Shown here one piece after another: positions 8,894 to 17,753 of a stretch of 64,000 nt of DNA. Within the stretch, counting starts at the first letter, position 1, and the number at the start of each line of letters is the position of its first letter. Location of the stretch: positions 1-64,000 of the forward strand of contig NZ_VULX01000006.1 in NCBI RefSeq assembly GCF_009696465.1. The letters run 5' to 3'. The position numbers were made by a program, and so were the translations under genes. The notes under the pieces are model-generated. The model was given only the letters and a program-made list of their open reading frames with translations, was not told the DNA's origin and did not search any database. The DNA is from Inconstantimicrobium porci (GTDB lineage: Bacteria > Bacillota > Clostridia > Clostridiales > Clostridiaceae).

Positions 8894-9850
8894 TTAGAAT
8901 TCCTGTTTTAATTTTCTGCTAAATAGTGAATCTAATGATTCTTTAGGATCCTTATTATTGTAAAGTACATCGTATACTGCATTGCATATCGGCAGTTCTA
9001 CATTATATTTTTTGCCAAGAGAGACAAGTGCTTTTACTGTGTAATAGCCTTCAGCTAATGAATCGTATTTTTCACCTTTGACATACATTTCTCCATATGT
9101 CCTGTTGTGACTGAATTTTGAGAAGACTGTAGCTTCATAATCTCCTAGATGGCAAAGACCATATGCAGATAGTTCGTTACCTCCCATAGCTTTTATAAGT
9201 CTAGCTACTTCTCTTGTGCCTCTTGACATCAAAGCTCCCTTTAAAGAAGAAAGATTAAGGCCATCAAGCATTCCTGCAGCAATACCAATTACATTTTTGG
9301 CAGCAGCACCAATTTCATTACCAATAAGATCTTTTCCATAATAGAATCTTATCAAATCTCCTGAAAATTCTTTGACTAGATATTCCTTGACAGATGAATC
9401 ATCAGAATCAATCACCATGCAGTTTGGAATACCATTGTAGAATTCCTGAACATGACCTGGTCCAAGCCAAACTGCAACTTTATTTGATTCATTAGTATTT
9501 TCAGTAACAATTTCAGATAGTCTTTTGCCAGTTTCAATTTCAATTCCTTTCATACAAAGGACAAAAATTTTATTTTTTAAATTATATGAGGCTAACTCAT
9601 TCATAAGGTTTCTAAGGCCTTGTGAGTTTATCGAAATAACAATTGCATCAGAATCATTAATGTTTTTTAAATCAGTCACAAGCTTAACGCTTTCTGGAAG
9701 AGTTAAAAGATCATTACTTCTTGTTTCAAGAAATTGCTGCATATGTTTTGATGAACTTCTTCCATAAAGAGTTACATCGTGTCCGATTTTATCTAAATAC
9801 CAAGTTATGAAAGATCCCCATCTTCCACAGCCTATAACTGTAATTTTCAT
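8894..9850 (-). CDS. gpsA: NAD(P)-dependent glycerol-3-phosphate dehydrogenase
   Basis: Reduces dihydroxyacetone phosphate to sn-glycerol 3-phosphate for phospholipid synthesis, in the cytoplasm. The N-terminus has the dinucleotide-binding GCGRWGS motif. The catalytic-lysine segment reads GAAAKNVIGIAAGMLDGL, and the substrate-binding region includes SRGTREVARLIKAMGG. Its 318 residues are close to the usual 330. It is isolated from other lipid genes. Clostridia can carry more than one GpsA paralogue, so this could be an accessory copy with altered substrate use. Confidence 0.85.
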   Translation of the reverse strand: MKITVIGCGRWGSFITWYLDKIGHDVTLYGRSSSKHMQQFLETRSNDLLTLPESVKLVTDLKNINDSDAIVISINSQGLRNLMNELASYNLKNKIFVLCMKGIEIETGKRLSEIVTENTNESNKVAVWLGPGHVQEFYNGIPNCMVIDSDDSSVKEYLVKEFSGDLIRFYYGKDLIGNEIGAAAKNVIGIAAGMLDGLNLSSLKGALMSRGTREVARLIKAMGGNELSAYGLCHLGDYEATVFSKFSHNRTYGEMYVKGEKYDSLAEGYYTVKALVSLGKKYNVELPICNAVYDVLYNNKDPKESLDSLFSRKLKQEF

Positions 9851-10129
9851 AATCTAATTACCTTCTCTCATTTTAAAATATGAAAAACCTAAGCATAAAT
9901 CTGTTTAATTATAGCTTATCTATTTTACAAAAGTTATTATATCATAGGATTTCATAAATAAATAGATTGCAAAAGTTGAATTATTTATACTTCAGATTAA
10001 AATAGAAAGATAGCAGTTGACAAATTAATAGAACCGTGCTAATCTAGTTCATGTAGTATTAAAAACTATATATCAAAGAATAAAAAACAAATTTACATAA
10101 ATATGTGAGCTAATAGTGGAGGATATATT

Positions 10130-10975
10130 ATGGTTCGAATATTGTCAGATTCATCAACGTTATTATCAATTGAAGATGCACATAAGCAAAATTTAGATGT
10201 TATACCTCTTTCTATAACAATAAATGGGGAGACTTACAAGGAAAATGAAGAAATTACTACTGGAAAATTAGTAGAAATAATTAATGAAGGACATATGCCA
10301 ATGTCATCTCAACCAGCTATAGGTGAGGTTATCGATACTTATAATAAGTATAAGAATGATGAAATTATCAATATCACAATGGCGGATGGCTTATCAGGAA
10401 CTTATAATTCAGCATGCATGGCTAAGAACATGGATGATAATAGTGATAGAATTGAAGTGGTTAACTCAAAAACTTTATGCGGACCACACAGATATTTATC
10501 ATTAATAGCTGCATCTCTTGCAAATGAAGGAAAAAGTAAAAGTGAAATTATTGATATCTTAAATGATCTTATCGATACCTCAATATCGTTCCTTATACCA
10601 AAGGATTTCGATTATTTGGTGAGAGGTGGAAGATTATCTAAAACTGCTGGTAAACTTGGCGGTCTTATGAAGGTTGTCCCTGTAATGCAGCTAGAGGAAG
10701 ATGGAAAGTCTCTTAAGAAATATACAGTATGCAGAACTTTCAACAAAGCAATTGCTAGAATATGTGATTACTATTTAAGTAATGGAATTGATGAAAATTA
10801 TATGATTTATGTAACGCATGCCTGCAATATAGAAATGGCACAAAATGCAAAGGATGTTATAAACAGCAAAATTGAAGGTGCTGATGTGGAAATTATGGAA
10901 CTTTCTCCTGTGTTTACGACTCATGGAGGACCTGGATGTATTGCAGTTCAGACTATAAAAAAGTATATCAGTTAA
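10130..10975 (+). CDS. DegV family fatty-acid-binding protein
   Basis: 281 residues matching the DegV family, cytosolic proteins that bind fatty acids and in some bacteria act as FakB subunits delivering them to the FakA kinase. Visible family motifs are VRILSDSST at the N-terminus, the SQPAIGE and MADGLSGTYNSA ligand-loop segments, DYLVRGGRLSKTAG and the C-terminal THGGPGCIA. The ATG has GGAGGA about 10 bases upstream. A DUF1836 gene follows 19 bases later, probably in the same operon. Confidence 0.9.
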   Translation: MVRILSDSSTLLSIEDAHKQNLDVIPLSITINGETYKENEEITTGKLVEIINEGHMPMSSQPAIGEVIDTYNKYKNDEIINITMADGLSGTYNSACMAKNMDDNSDRIEVVNSKTLCGPHRYLSLIAASLANEGKSKSEIIDILNDLIDTSISFLIPKDFDYLVRGGRLSKTAGKLGGLMKVVPVMQLEEDGKSLKKYTVCRTFNKAIARICDYYLSNGIDENYMIYVTHACNIEMAQNAKDVINSKIEGADVEIMELSPVFTTHGGPGCIAVQTIKKYIS

Positions 10976-10994
10976 TAATTGGGGGGAGTTGCAA

Positions 10995-11519
10995 ATGTAT
11001 AAAGGTCAACAAGATGATAGAATAGTTAAATTTCATTGTCCTAGGTATGTTGAACTGCCTTCGTTACCTTTATATAAGGACCAGGTAATCGAATATATAG
11101 ATAAAACTTTAAAGACACTTTTTATAAATTCAGAAGATAAAGTTCTGACGCCTACTATGCTTAACAATTATGTTAAGCAGAAGGTTATACCAGCACCTAT
11201 ACATAAAAAATATAATACAGAGCATATCGCGTATCTTATTGTAGTCTGTATATTTAAACAATTATATTCATTATCTGAAATAAGTAGTTTTATTGATATA
11301 CAGACGAAAACATATCCTGTAAAAGACGCATATGATTACTTTTGTAATGAACTTGAAAAGGAGATTAAGGAAGTTTTCCTTACAAGAAATTTCTCGTCAG
11401 CAAGCACAGCTACAAAGGTAACAAAGGAAAGCGAACTTTTAAGATCGATTATTATATCTTTTGTAAATAAAATCTATACAGTGAATCTACTTATGAATGA
11501 AGAAAGTCAAAATAAATAA
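10995..11519 (+). CDS. DUF1836 domain protein
   Basis: The sequence LPLYKDQVIEYIDKTL, LTPTMLNNYVKQKVIP and HIAYLIVVCIFKQLYSLSEI matches the DUF1836 family, whose layout resembles a MerR-like winged helix-turn-helix. Biological role unknown, possibly DNA-binding. The ATG at 10995 is preferred because GGGGGGAG ends 6 bases upstream; a TTG two codons earlier abuts that site. It follows degV closely (19 bases), suggesting co-transcription. Confidence 0.8.
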   Translation: MYKGQQDDRIVKFHCPRYVELPSLPLYKDQVIEYIDKTLKTLFINSEDKVLTPTMLNNYVKQKVIPAPIHKKYNTEHIAYLIVVCIFKQLYSLSEISSFIDIQTKTYPVKDAYDYFCNELEKEIKEVFLTRNFSSASTATKVTKESELLRSIIISFVNKIYTVNLLMNEESQNK

Positions 11520-11532
11520 AATTATCTTACTA

Positions 11533-11561
11533 CTGCATGAATAAAAATCATTCAGTTTTTT
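11533..11561 (+). terminator. Probable terminator after the DUF1836 gene
   Basis: CTGCATGA/TCATTCAG stem with one mismatch, followed by T6. As with copies A and B, repeat-like sequence follows the T-run. Confidence 0.55.
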
Positions 11562-11630
11562 ATGTATATGAAATTGCATTAAAGAGGTTAAATTTTATTT
11601 TATTATAAGGTGCAAGCAACCCTTTTTATA
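11553..11630 (+). repeat. Possible degenerate copy of the dispersed repeat
   Basis: After the terminator T-run the sequence reads ATGTATATGAAATTGCATT and ends GTGCAAGCAACCCTTTTTATA. These resemble the left end (AATGTAAAGGAAATTGCATT) and right end (ATGCAATTTCACCCTTTTTT) of copy B, with the middle shortened. The position relative to the preceding gene is the same as in copies A and B. Confidence 0.4.
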
Positions 11631-11828
11631 TGTGAAATATGGCATTATATGACATAATATTACAGAATGTTTGTTCGTAAATTTTCTGTTTGTTTAATAT
11701 AAAAGTTTTATTATGACAAATATTTATTATTTGATCTTAATTTTTGTGTATTATACACGGAAAATGTTAAATATATAACCATGTTTTGTGATATAATAAT
11801 AAAAGTAATATTTATAGGAGAGAATTAA

Positions 11829-12941
11829 ATGATTAACAAATATATCATAAATGATAGACAAGTGTTTATGTCAAGCAGTGCATCAGAGTATATTAAAGCA
11901 AAGTATAGAGAGAAAGCTGTATTAACATCATGGTATTTCTGCGATTCTCATTATAGTCAAAAGCTTCATGCTCCAATATATATAGAAATAAAAAAGGAAT
12001 TAATAGGTGTCTCTGATTATACAAATCTTCAAAATGATGTACTTAAGGTAATTAAATATCTTAGAGAAAATATGAAGATCGAAACTAAGTATCTTAGGAT
12101 ATATTTTAATGGTGAGAACGGATTTTATATAGTACTTCCATCAATAATTTCTGGACTTGGACAAGCCAATAATGTTAATTTTATAATTAGGAAGATTGTA
12201 GAGAGTATTAAGGAAGAGACAAATGTGGATTCTATAAGACTTGATATATATGATATTTCGAACACACATTATATGTTCAATACAATTAATCAGAAAACAG
12301 GATTATATCTGATAAACCTATCAGAAGAATTAATTAAGCAGTTTACATATAAAAATCTTATCACACTAGCTGGTAAGAATATGAATGAAACTTATTTTGA
12401 AGAAACGGTAATCCCATTTACATATAGTGATAAATCTGTGTACGAAATAGAAAAGGATTATAATGGATTTAAGCAATGGCAAGGTAGACATATAAGAGAA
12501 TATGGTGTGTGCGATACTGCTCTTAAAGAGTTTAAAAATAAATGTATACATAATTCTATTTATAAAGAACAATTTCAAAAGCTTGAATTAAGTTATAAGG
12601 ATGTTTTTCTAGCATCAAGCAAATATTCGATGAATGAAAGAAAATATTTTGTGAGAGTTATGATGGTGGAAATGATTAAGACGTTTATATCTAATATACA
12701 TAGTAATGATAAGCATGTGTCATTCAGATGGTATGCTGAAAAGCCAGATTCAGAAAGAAACTGTGCTTTATGCAGTGATTATGTTAAACAGGTTGATCCG
12801 CTAATTCATGTGAATATCCATTCTATAGAAAATGAAAAGTTCTGCATTGTACTCGATGATTTCTTTAATAATATAAATTTTGATTATCTTCTTAAAGTAA
12901 TCGCAACGATTGATTCAGTAATAGAAAAGAGTAGATATTAA
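11829..12941 (+). CDS. Archaeo-eukaryotic-primase-like protein with degenerate active site
   Basis: The fold signature of AEP/PrimPol-type primases is visible in order: APIYIEIKKEL (residues about 48-58), LRIYFNGENGFYIVLP (about 92-107) and DIYDISNTHYMFNTIN followed by QKTGLYLINLSEEL (about 140-170). In active primases these read roughly PLYFDxD, YFSGxxGFH and RLxRxPNS. Here the metal-binding acid pair reads E..K, the GFH histidine is Tyr and the arginine region is changed, so polymerase activity is unlikely. A CxxC (NCALC) lies near the C-terminus. The gene is intact at 370 residues, with a clear GGAGAG site, and is flanked by non-coding DNA and a strong terminator. Family membership is inferred from motif order. 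Confidence 0.6.
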   Translation: MINKYIINDRQVFMSSSASEYIKAKYREKAVLTSWYFCDSHYSQKLHAPIYIEIKKELIGVSDYTNLQNDVLKVIKYLRENMKIETKYLRIYFNGENGFYIVLPSIISGLGQANNVNFIIRKIVESIKEETNVDSIRLDIYDISNTHYMFNTINQKTGLYLINLSEELIKQFTYKNLITLAGKNMNETYFEETVIPFTYSDKSVYEIEKDYNGFKQWQGRHIREYGVCDTALKEFKNKCIHNSIYKEQFQKLELSYKDVFLASSKYSMNERKYFVRVMMVEMIKTFISNIHSNDKHVSFRWYAEKPDSERNCALCSDYVKQVDPLIHVNIHSIENEKFCIVLDDFFNNINFDYLLKVIATIDSVIEKSRY

Positions 12942-12982
12942 AAGAATCTGCACTGATTATAAAATCTAGTGCAGATTCTTTT
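12940..12982 (+). terminator. Strong intrinsic terminator
   Basis: Stem AAAGAATCTGCACT with its complement AGTGCAGATTCTTT and a T-run, directly after the primase-like gene. From its end to the riboswitch promoter at 13229 (about 245 bases) only AT-rich sequence without a convincing ORF was seen. Confidence 0.85.
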
Positions 12983-13228
12983 GTATTAAGAAAGTTAAAT
13001 TTATTATTTTTTATGTTTAGTGTTTTTTATTGAGTATATTTATAGCTAGTATATTTTCTTATAAAAACGTAGGATTATATAGAGCGTTGCCACTATGATT
13101 GATAATTATTGGAGTATTAATAAGTGTTATTAAGAGCAAGATGCGTGCTTGTATAGCAAATAGAAATCGAGTGAGTAATAGTGTTAAATCAAGAGCAAAA
13201 TATTATTACTAAGTATTAACAGTTCGTA

Positions 13229-13257
13229 TTGACAATCATATTATATTAAAATAGAAT
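13229..13257 (+). promoter_or_regulatory. Promoter of the NiCo riboswitch-CDF transcript
   Basis: TTGACA at 13229-13234 and TAGAAT at 13252-13257 with 17-bp spacing, about 40 bases ahead of the riboswitch core. Confidence 0.6.
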
Positions 13258-13297
13258 GTAAATAATATACTCTTTGCACTGCAAATTTTATCTACAG

Positions 13298-13425
13298 TAC
13301 AACTGAGCAGGCGATGAATTGAATTTAGCCTGGCTGAAGCTGGGTAAATTAATTTATGGGGCCGGGCCATTGGATAAATGGCAACAGATAATGTTAGAAG
13401 ATTGACATCTGTGGGACAGTAGTTT
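13298..13425 (+). ncRNA. NiCo (czcD) riboswitch
   Basis: Conserved elements of the Ni2+/Co2+-sensing NiCo riboswitch occur in order: CAACTGAGCAGGC at the 5' side, GGGCCGGGC in the middle, GGCAACAGAT, and CATCTGTGGGACAGT at the 3' side. They form the four-way junction described for this class, formerly the czcD motif. It is followed by sequence able to form a TGTTCTAT/ATAGAACA hairpin (13433-13473) that could be the expression platform. The downstream gene is a CDF metal exporter, the classic partner. Metal binding would be expected to switch export on. Confidence 0.9.
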
Positions 13426-13534
13426 ACTTATTGTTCTATAGGTGTTTTTTTATACCCATAAATTAATAGAACATTTAACAAAATAAGCAGGTGCCATAGA
13501 GCTATCTTAAAATCTAGAAATGGAGGTAACTGTT

Positions 13535-14443
13535 ATGGAACAAGATAATGAACAAACTATTAAAACAATTGCTGATAAAAAGGTTGCTATGAAGGTGTCT
13601 AATGTAAGCATCATTATAAATCTGCTTCTTTCAGCCTTTAAATTGTTTGTTGGTATATTTGCAAGATCAAGCGCTATGATTTCTGATGCTGTACATTCTG
13701 CATCTGATGTATTGAGTACTTTTATTGTAATCATCGGAGTAAATATTGCAGCAAAAAATTCTGATGAAGAGCATCCATACGGCCATGAACGTTTTGAATG
13801 TGTAGCATCTATTATTCTTGCAGTAATACTTTTTGCAACTGGCTTAGGCATTGGATATGAAGGAACTAAAGATATTATTGGAGATAATTATGGAAAACTT
13901 CAGGCACCAGGTATGCTTGCATTAGTTGCAGCATGTATTTCAGTAGCTGTTAAGGAGTGGATGTATTGGTATACAAGGGGGGCAGCAAAAAAAATTAATT
14001 CTGGTGCATTGATGGCTGATGCATGGCATCACAGATCAGATGCATTATCATCTATTGGTGCTTTTATAGGTATTTTGGGAGCAAGAATGGGTTTACCTAT
14101 CTTAGATCCAATTGCTAGTATAGTAATATGTTTATTTATTTTAAAAGCAGCATATGATATTTTTAAGGATGCTACAGATAAGATGATAGACAAATCATGT
14201 GATGAGGAAACACTTGCATTAATGAAATCTGTAATAATACGGCAAAGTGGAGTAATTAGTATTGATCTTCTTAGAACAAGGCTATTCGGAGCTAAAATGT
14301 ACGTTGATATTGAAATCGTAGCTGATGGAGAAAAAACTCTTACTGAAACACATGATATAGCAGAAAGTGTTCACACAGCAATTGAAGAGAATTTTCCAAG
14401 CGTTAAACATTGTATGGTTCATGTTAATCCAATTAATAAATAG
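13535..14443 (+). CDS. Cation diffusion facilitator (Co/Ni/Zn efflux) under NiCo riboswitch control
   Basis: A proton-antiport metal exporter of the CDF family. About six hydrophobic segments cover residues 20-215, followed by a cytoplasmic C-terminal domain ending in HCMVHVNP. Metal-site residues are visible in MISDAVHSASDVLST (DxxxH..D type) and in MADAWHHRSDALSS (HxxxD). Family members export Zn2+, Co2+, Ni2+, Cd2+, Fe2+ or Mn2+; the upstream riboswitch points to Ni2+ or Co2+. The ATG at 13535 is chosen because GGAGGT lies 7 bases before it. An ATG at 13520 would overlap the site. Confidence 0.9.
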   Translation: MEQDNEQTIKTIADKKVAMKVSNVSIIINLLLSAFKLFVGIFARSSAMISDAVHSASDVLSTFIVIIGVNIAAKNSDEEHPYGHERFECVASIILAVILFATGLGIGYEGTKDIIGDNYGKLQAPGMLALVAACISVAVKEWMYWYTRGAAKKINSGALMADAWHHRSDALSSIGAFIGILGARMGLPILDPIASIVICLFILKAAYDIFKDATDKMIDKSCDEETLALMKSVIIRQSGVISIDLLRTRLFGAKMYVDIEIVADGEKTLTETHDIAESVHTAIEENFPSVKHCMVHVNPINK

Positions 14444-14462
14444 TTTATGACTTATTATAAAC

Positions 14463-14492
14463 AAAAAAACAGCCCATGCGAGCTGTTTTTTT
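14463..14492. terminator. Bidirectional terminator
   Basis: AAAAACAGC/GCTGTTTTT inverted repeat between the convergent CDF and YczE-like genes. Confidence 0.85.
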
Positions 14493-14495
14493 GTT

Positions 14496-15140
14496 TTAGA
14501 AATTTAATATTTTATTATGTACAAATTTTGTAGTTCTTTCTAAGAAAAAGTCAATTGATGGGGCAATAAGAGCCCATATGATTATAGTTCCTATTCCCAG
14601 AACACCGTGAAGTAATATTCCAACTACAAGGAAAAATGTATCACATAGTAATCGTATTATTGTGTATGATTTCTTAGTCTTGTCTACGATTGTTAATACT
14701 AACATATCATTTGGCGCAACACCTAAGTTAGCTGATTTTAATATAGAAAAGCCTATACCAATTGCTATACATGAAATCACAAGTAAAAATATCTTTAAAA
14801 CAATATGCATATCATTCATAGGCATAATATTATTAAAAATTAATATCATACCATCGAGTATCGGACCTGCACAAATTATTGATAAAAATGTACCAATATT
14901 TATGTTGCTTCTGTCTAATAATAAAAGTACAAATAAGATAATTAGTGTAATAATTCTATTTGCATTACCAGGAGTAATGTTTAATGTTTTTGATACACCC
15001 TGAGTAAATAATGTAAATGGATCTGAACCTATATTTGCATTAAGGAAGATTGCAACACCACATTGTATAATCCAAAGTCCTAGAAAGAAAATTATTAATT
15101 GTATAAAAAGTTTTTTAAAGTTTATCGATTTTATCTTCAT
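14496..15140 (-). CDS. YczE/YyaS/YitT-type membrane protein
   Basis: 214 residues with about five or six hydrophobic segments. The N-terminal half has the motif GVAIFLNANIGSDPFTLF and the second half the repeat-like ANLGVAPNDMLV, which is the pattern of YczE-type integral membrane proteins. Members have no firmly assigned transport substrate; in Bacillus yczE lies near surfactin genes. It stands alone here, facing the CDF gene, with AGGTAAAAC just before its start. Confidence 0.75.
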   Translation of the reverse strand: MKIKSINFKKLFIQLIIFFLGLWIIQCGVAIFLNANIGSDPFTLFTQGVSKTLNITPGNANRIITLIILFVLLLLDRSNINIGTFLSIICAGPILDGMILIFNNIMPMNDMHIVLKIFLLVISCIAIGIGFSILKSANLGVAPNDMLVLTIVDKTKKSYTIIRLLCDTFFLVVGILLHGVLGIGTIIIWALIAPSIDFFLERTTKFVHNKILNF

Positions 15141-15392
15141 TAGTTTTACCTCCAGTTTGGAATTATATCATATGAAAACAATATCTATCAATACAGTTTA
15201 GTATAATAAAAAAGCTATTTAGCTATTATTTGTATAAACAAAAAAATTTTGAGGCTAAGTGGTTAAAAAGAAATAGAAAAATTAAATTAAATATAATCAT
15301 ATTAATATAGAATTGTGTATATTCCGTAGAAATTATGTTATAATTTTCTTGTTTTAACGACAATTTATATTTGCTGGAGGGATATATTTAAA

Positions 15393-16460
15393 ATGTCTGA
15401 TAAAGATAATATAGTAATTAACTTGAAAGACCTACCAAAGGTTGGGGTGTGTTATGGTAAATTTCTGCCACCTCATCGTGGGCATTTATATACAATATTA
15501 GAAGCAGCTACTAATGTTCAAAAGTTATATGTGGTAGTAAGTGATAATTCAAATAAGATTGACAAGCTTTGCAAGGAAGATGGAATTGATGTAATACCAG
15601 TTGCTCTTAGACTTCAATGGCTTGCACAGCAGTTTCAGGACATGGATCACATCAAGGTTGTTGTGCTGGATGAAAATAACATGGGAGATGATGAAAATTC
15701 ATGGAATGTATGGGCTGATAGACTTAAGGATGTTGTAAAAGAGCACATAGATGTATTTTACTGTAGAGATCTTGATGACAGCAGAAGAATTAAACATTGT
15801 TTTAAAAATACTAAAGTAAATCTTGTAGATAGAAATGATACTATTTTTAATGTTAATTCAAGTGAAATAAGAAAGTCACCTTTTAAATACTGGGACTATA
15901 TACTAGGGCCTGCAAGGCCATATTTTACAAAAAAGGTTCTTATAACTGGAACTGAAAGTTCAGGAAAAACAACACTTACAAAAAGTCTTGCAAAGATATT
16001 TAATACATCATGGAGTGAAGAAGAAGGCAGATATTATGCAGAAAAATTTTTAGGTGGTGATGAAAATTACTTTACAGATGAAGACTTTATAAGAATGACT
16101 CATCTCCAGGTTGAGCAAGATTATGATGCCATGAGAAATGCAAATAAAATCTGTTTCTTTGATACTGATGCTACAGCTACTCAATATTATAGCAGACTTT
16201 ATATGGGACATGAAAATAAGATAGTTGAAAGTTATATTAATCCTGATAAATATGATCTTGTATTATTGTTAAAACCTGATGTTGAATGGGTGGCTGATGG
16301 TCAGAGATTAAATGGAAATCAGGAAAAAAGAGAAAGGCTGTATCTTAATTTAAAACAGATGTATGTAGAAAGAGGCTTTAAAAATATAATTGAAATAAGT
16401 GGTGATTATAATACAAGGCTAAACACTGCCATCTTAAAATCTATGGAACTGATCAGATAA
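15393..16460 (+). CDS. nadR: NadR-type NMN adenylyltransferase / ribosylnicotinamide kinase
   Basis: A bifunctional NAD salvage enzyme. Residues about 12-175 form the nucleotidyltransferase domain, with GKFLPPHRGH (the H.GH signature) and SSEIRKSPF (the SxxxR-type ATP motif). Residues about 180-355 form the P-loop kinase with Walker A TGTESSGKTTL and the FFDTDATAT acceptor region. At 355 residues it lacks the N-terminal HTH repressor domain of enterobacterial NadR, so it is probably purely enzymatic. No pnuC transporter is adjacent; trpB follows 50 bases later. Confidence 0.9.
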   Translation: MSDKDNIVINLKDLPKVGVCYGKFLPPHRGHLYTILEAATNVQKLYVVVSDNSNKIDKLCKEDGIDVIPVALRLQWLAQQFQDMDHIKVVVLDENNMGDDENSWNVWADRLKDVVKEHIDVFYCRDLDDSRRIKHCFKNTKVNLVDRNDTIFNVNSSEIRKSPFKYWDYILGPARPYFTKKVLITGTESSGKTTLTKSLAKIFNTSWSEEEGRYYAEKFLGGDENYFTDEDFIRMTHLQVEQDYDAMRNANKICFFDTDATATQYYSRLYMGHENKIVESYINPDKYDLVLLLKPDVEWVADGQRLNGNQEKRERLYLNLKQMYVERGFKNIIEISGDYNTRLNTAILKSMELIR

Positions 16461-16510
16461 TATTTATTGCATTACAATGAAATTTAAGATTAATTAAGGA
16501 ATGATTATTT

Positions 16511-17677
16511 ATGAAAGGTATGTTTAATCAATTTGGTGGACAGTTTGTACCGGAAAATTTAAAGAATGCACTAGATGAATTGGAGAAGGAGTTTAATACG
16601 GCTGTAAATGATGTTAGCTTTATAAAGGAATATGAATATTATTTGAAATATTATGTTGGTAGACCAAATCCTTTATATTATGCAGAAAATATATCTAAAG
16701 ACCTTGGAGGTGCAAAGATATATTTAAAGAGGGAAGATTTAAACCATACAGGAGCACATAAAATTAATAATGCTATTGGACAGGTTTTGCTTGCAAAAAG
16801 AATGGGTAAAAATAAAGTTATAGCTGAAACTGGTGCGGGGCAGCATGGGGTAGCTACAGCTACTGTTGCTGCAAAGTTTGGTATGAAATGCAAAATATTT
16901 ATGGGAGCTGAGGATATTAGACATCAGTCGCTTAATGTTAAAAAGATGAAGCTTTTAGGAGCTGAAGTTGTATCTGTTACAACAGGTACAATGACTTTAA
17001 ATGATGCAGTTAGTGAGGCTATAAAGTATTGGGTAGATAATGTTAATGATACTTTTTACATTATAGGTTCAGCTGTAGGGCCTCATCCATATCCAACTAT
17101 AGTTAAAAGATTTCAGAGAATAATTGGTGATGAAACTAAGATACAAATTATGGAGGCAGAAGGAAGAATGCCTGATTATATTATTGCACCTGTAGGTGGA
17201 GGAAGTAATGCTATTGGTATGTTTGCCCCATTTATAGGTGATGAGAATATAAAACTAATTGGTGTTGAAGCTGCTGGACTTGGTTTAAAGACAGGCAAAC
17301 ATGCTGCAACAATAACGATGAAGCAGAAAGGAGTCATCCATGGTATGTATTCTTATGTATTGCAGGACAAAGAGGGAAATATTAAAGATGCATATTCAAT
17401 TTCTTCGGGACTTGATTATCCAGGAGTAGGTCCAGAACATGCTTTTTTAGATGAGACAAATAATGCGCAATATGTAAGTGTCACTGATATGGAGGCTCTA
17501 GATGCATTTTTATATCTCACAAAAAAAGAAGGAATAGTTCCAGCCCTAGAATCTGCGCATGCAGTTGCTTATACTAAAAAACTTGCACATACACTACAGA
17601 AAGATAAAATTATTGTAGTAAATATGTCAGGACGTGGCGATAAAGATATGGATACAGTATTGAAGTATCTGGAATAG
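16511..17677 (+). CDS. trpB: Tryptophan synthase beta chain
   Basis: Condenses indole with L-serine to give tryptophan, using pyridoxal phosphate. The PLP lysine lies in [14 protein letters not shown] (about residue 83) and the conserved [10 protein letters not shown] loop, the [13 protein letters not shown] phosphate-binding loop and the terminal SGRGDKD segment are present. Its 388 residues are typical of TrpB1. No trpA or other trp biosynthesis gene is nearby, so here it may serve indole salvage or work with a distant TrpA. No tryptophan T-box or TRAP-like leader was seen in the short gap after nadR. Confidence 0.95.
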   Translation: MKGMFNQFGGQFVPENLKNALDELEKEFNTAVNDVSFIKEYEYYLKYYVGRPNPLYYAENISKDLGGAKIYLKREDLNHTGAHKINNAIGQVLLAKRMGKNKVIAETGAGQHGVATATVAAKFGMKCKIFMGAEDIRHQSLNVKKMKLLGAEVVSVTTGTMTLNDAVSEAIKYWVDNVNDTFYIIGSAVGPHPYPTIVKRFQRIIGDETKIQIMEAEGRMPDYIIAPVGGGSNAIGMFAPFIGDENIKLIGVEAAGLGLKTGKHAATITMKQKGVIHGMYSYVLQDKEGNIKDAYSISSGLDYPGVGPEHAFLDETNNAQYVSVTDMEALDAFLYLTKKEGIVPALESAHAVAYTKKLAHTLQKDKIIVVNMSGRGDKDMDTVLKYLE

Positions 17678-17753
17678 GAAAATTCTGTGCTTTGATATCT
17701 TCTTATTTATCTATATAATATTAAGTAATAATAGATATTAGGAGGTAATTATT

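Noticed and set aside
12990-13228. Coding sequence or RNA in the gap before the NiCo riboswitch
   Set aside because: All frames are short and no stable structure or known motif was seen.
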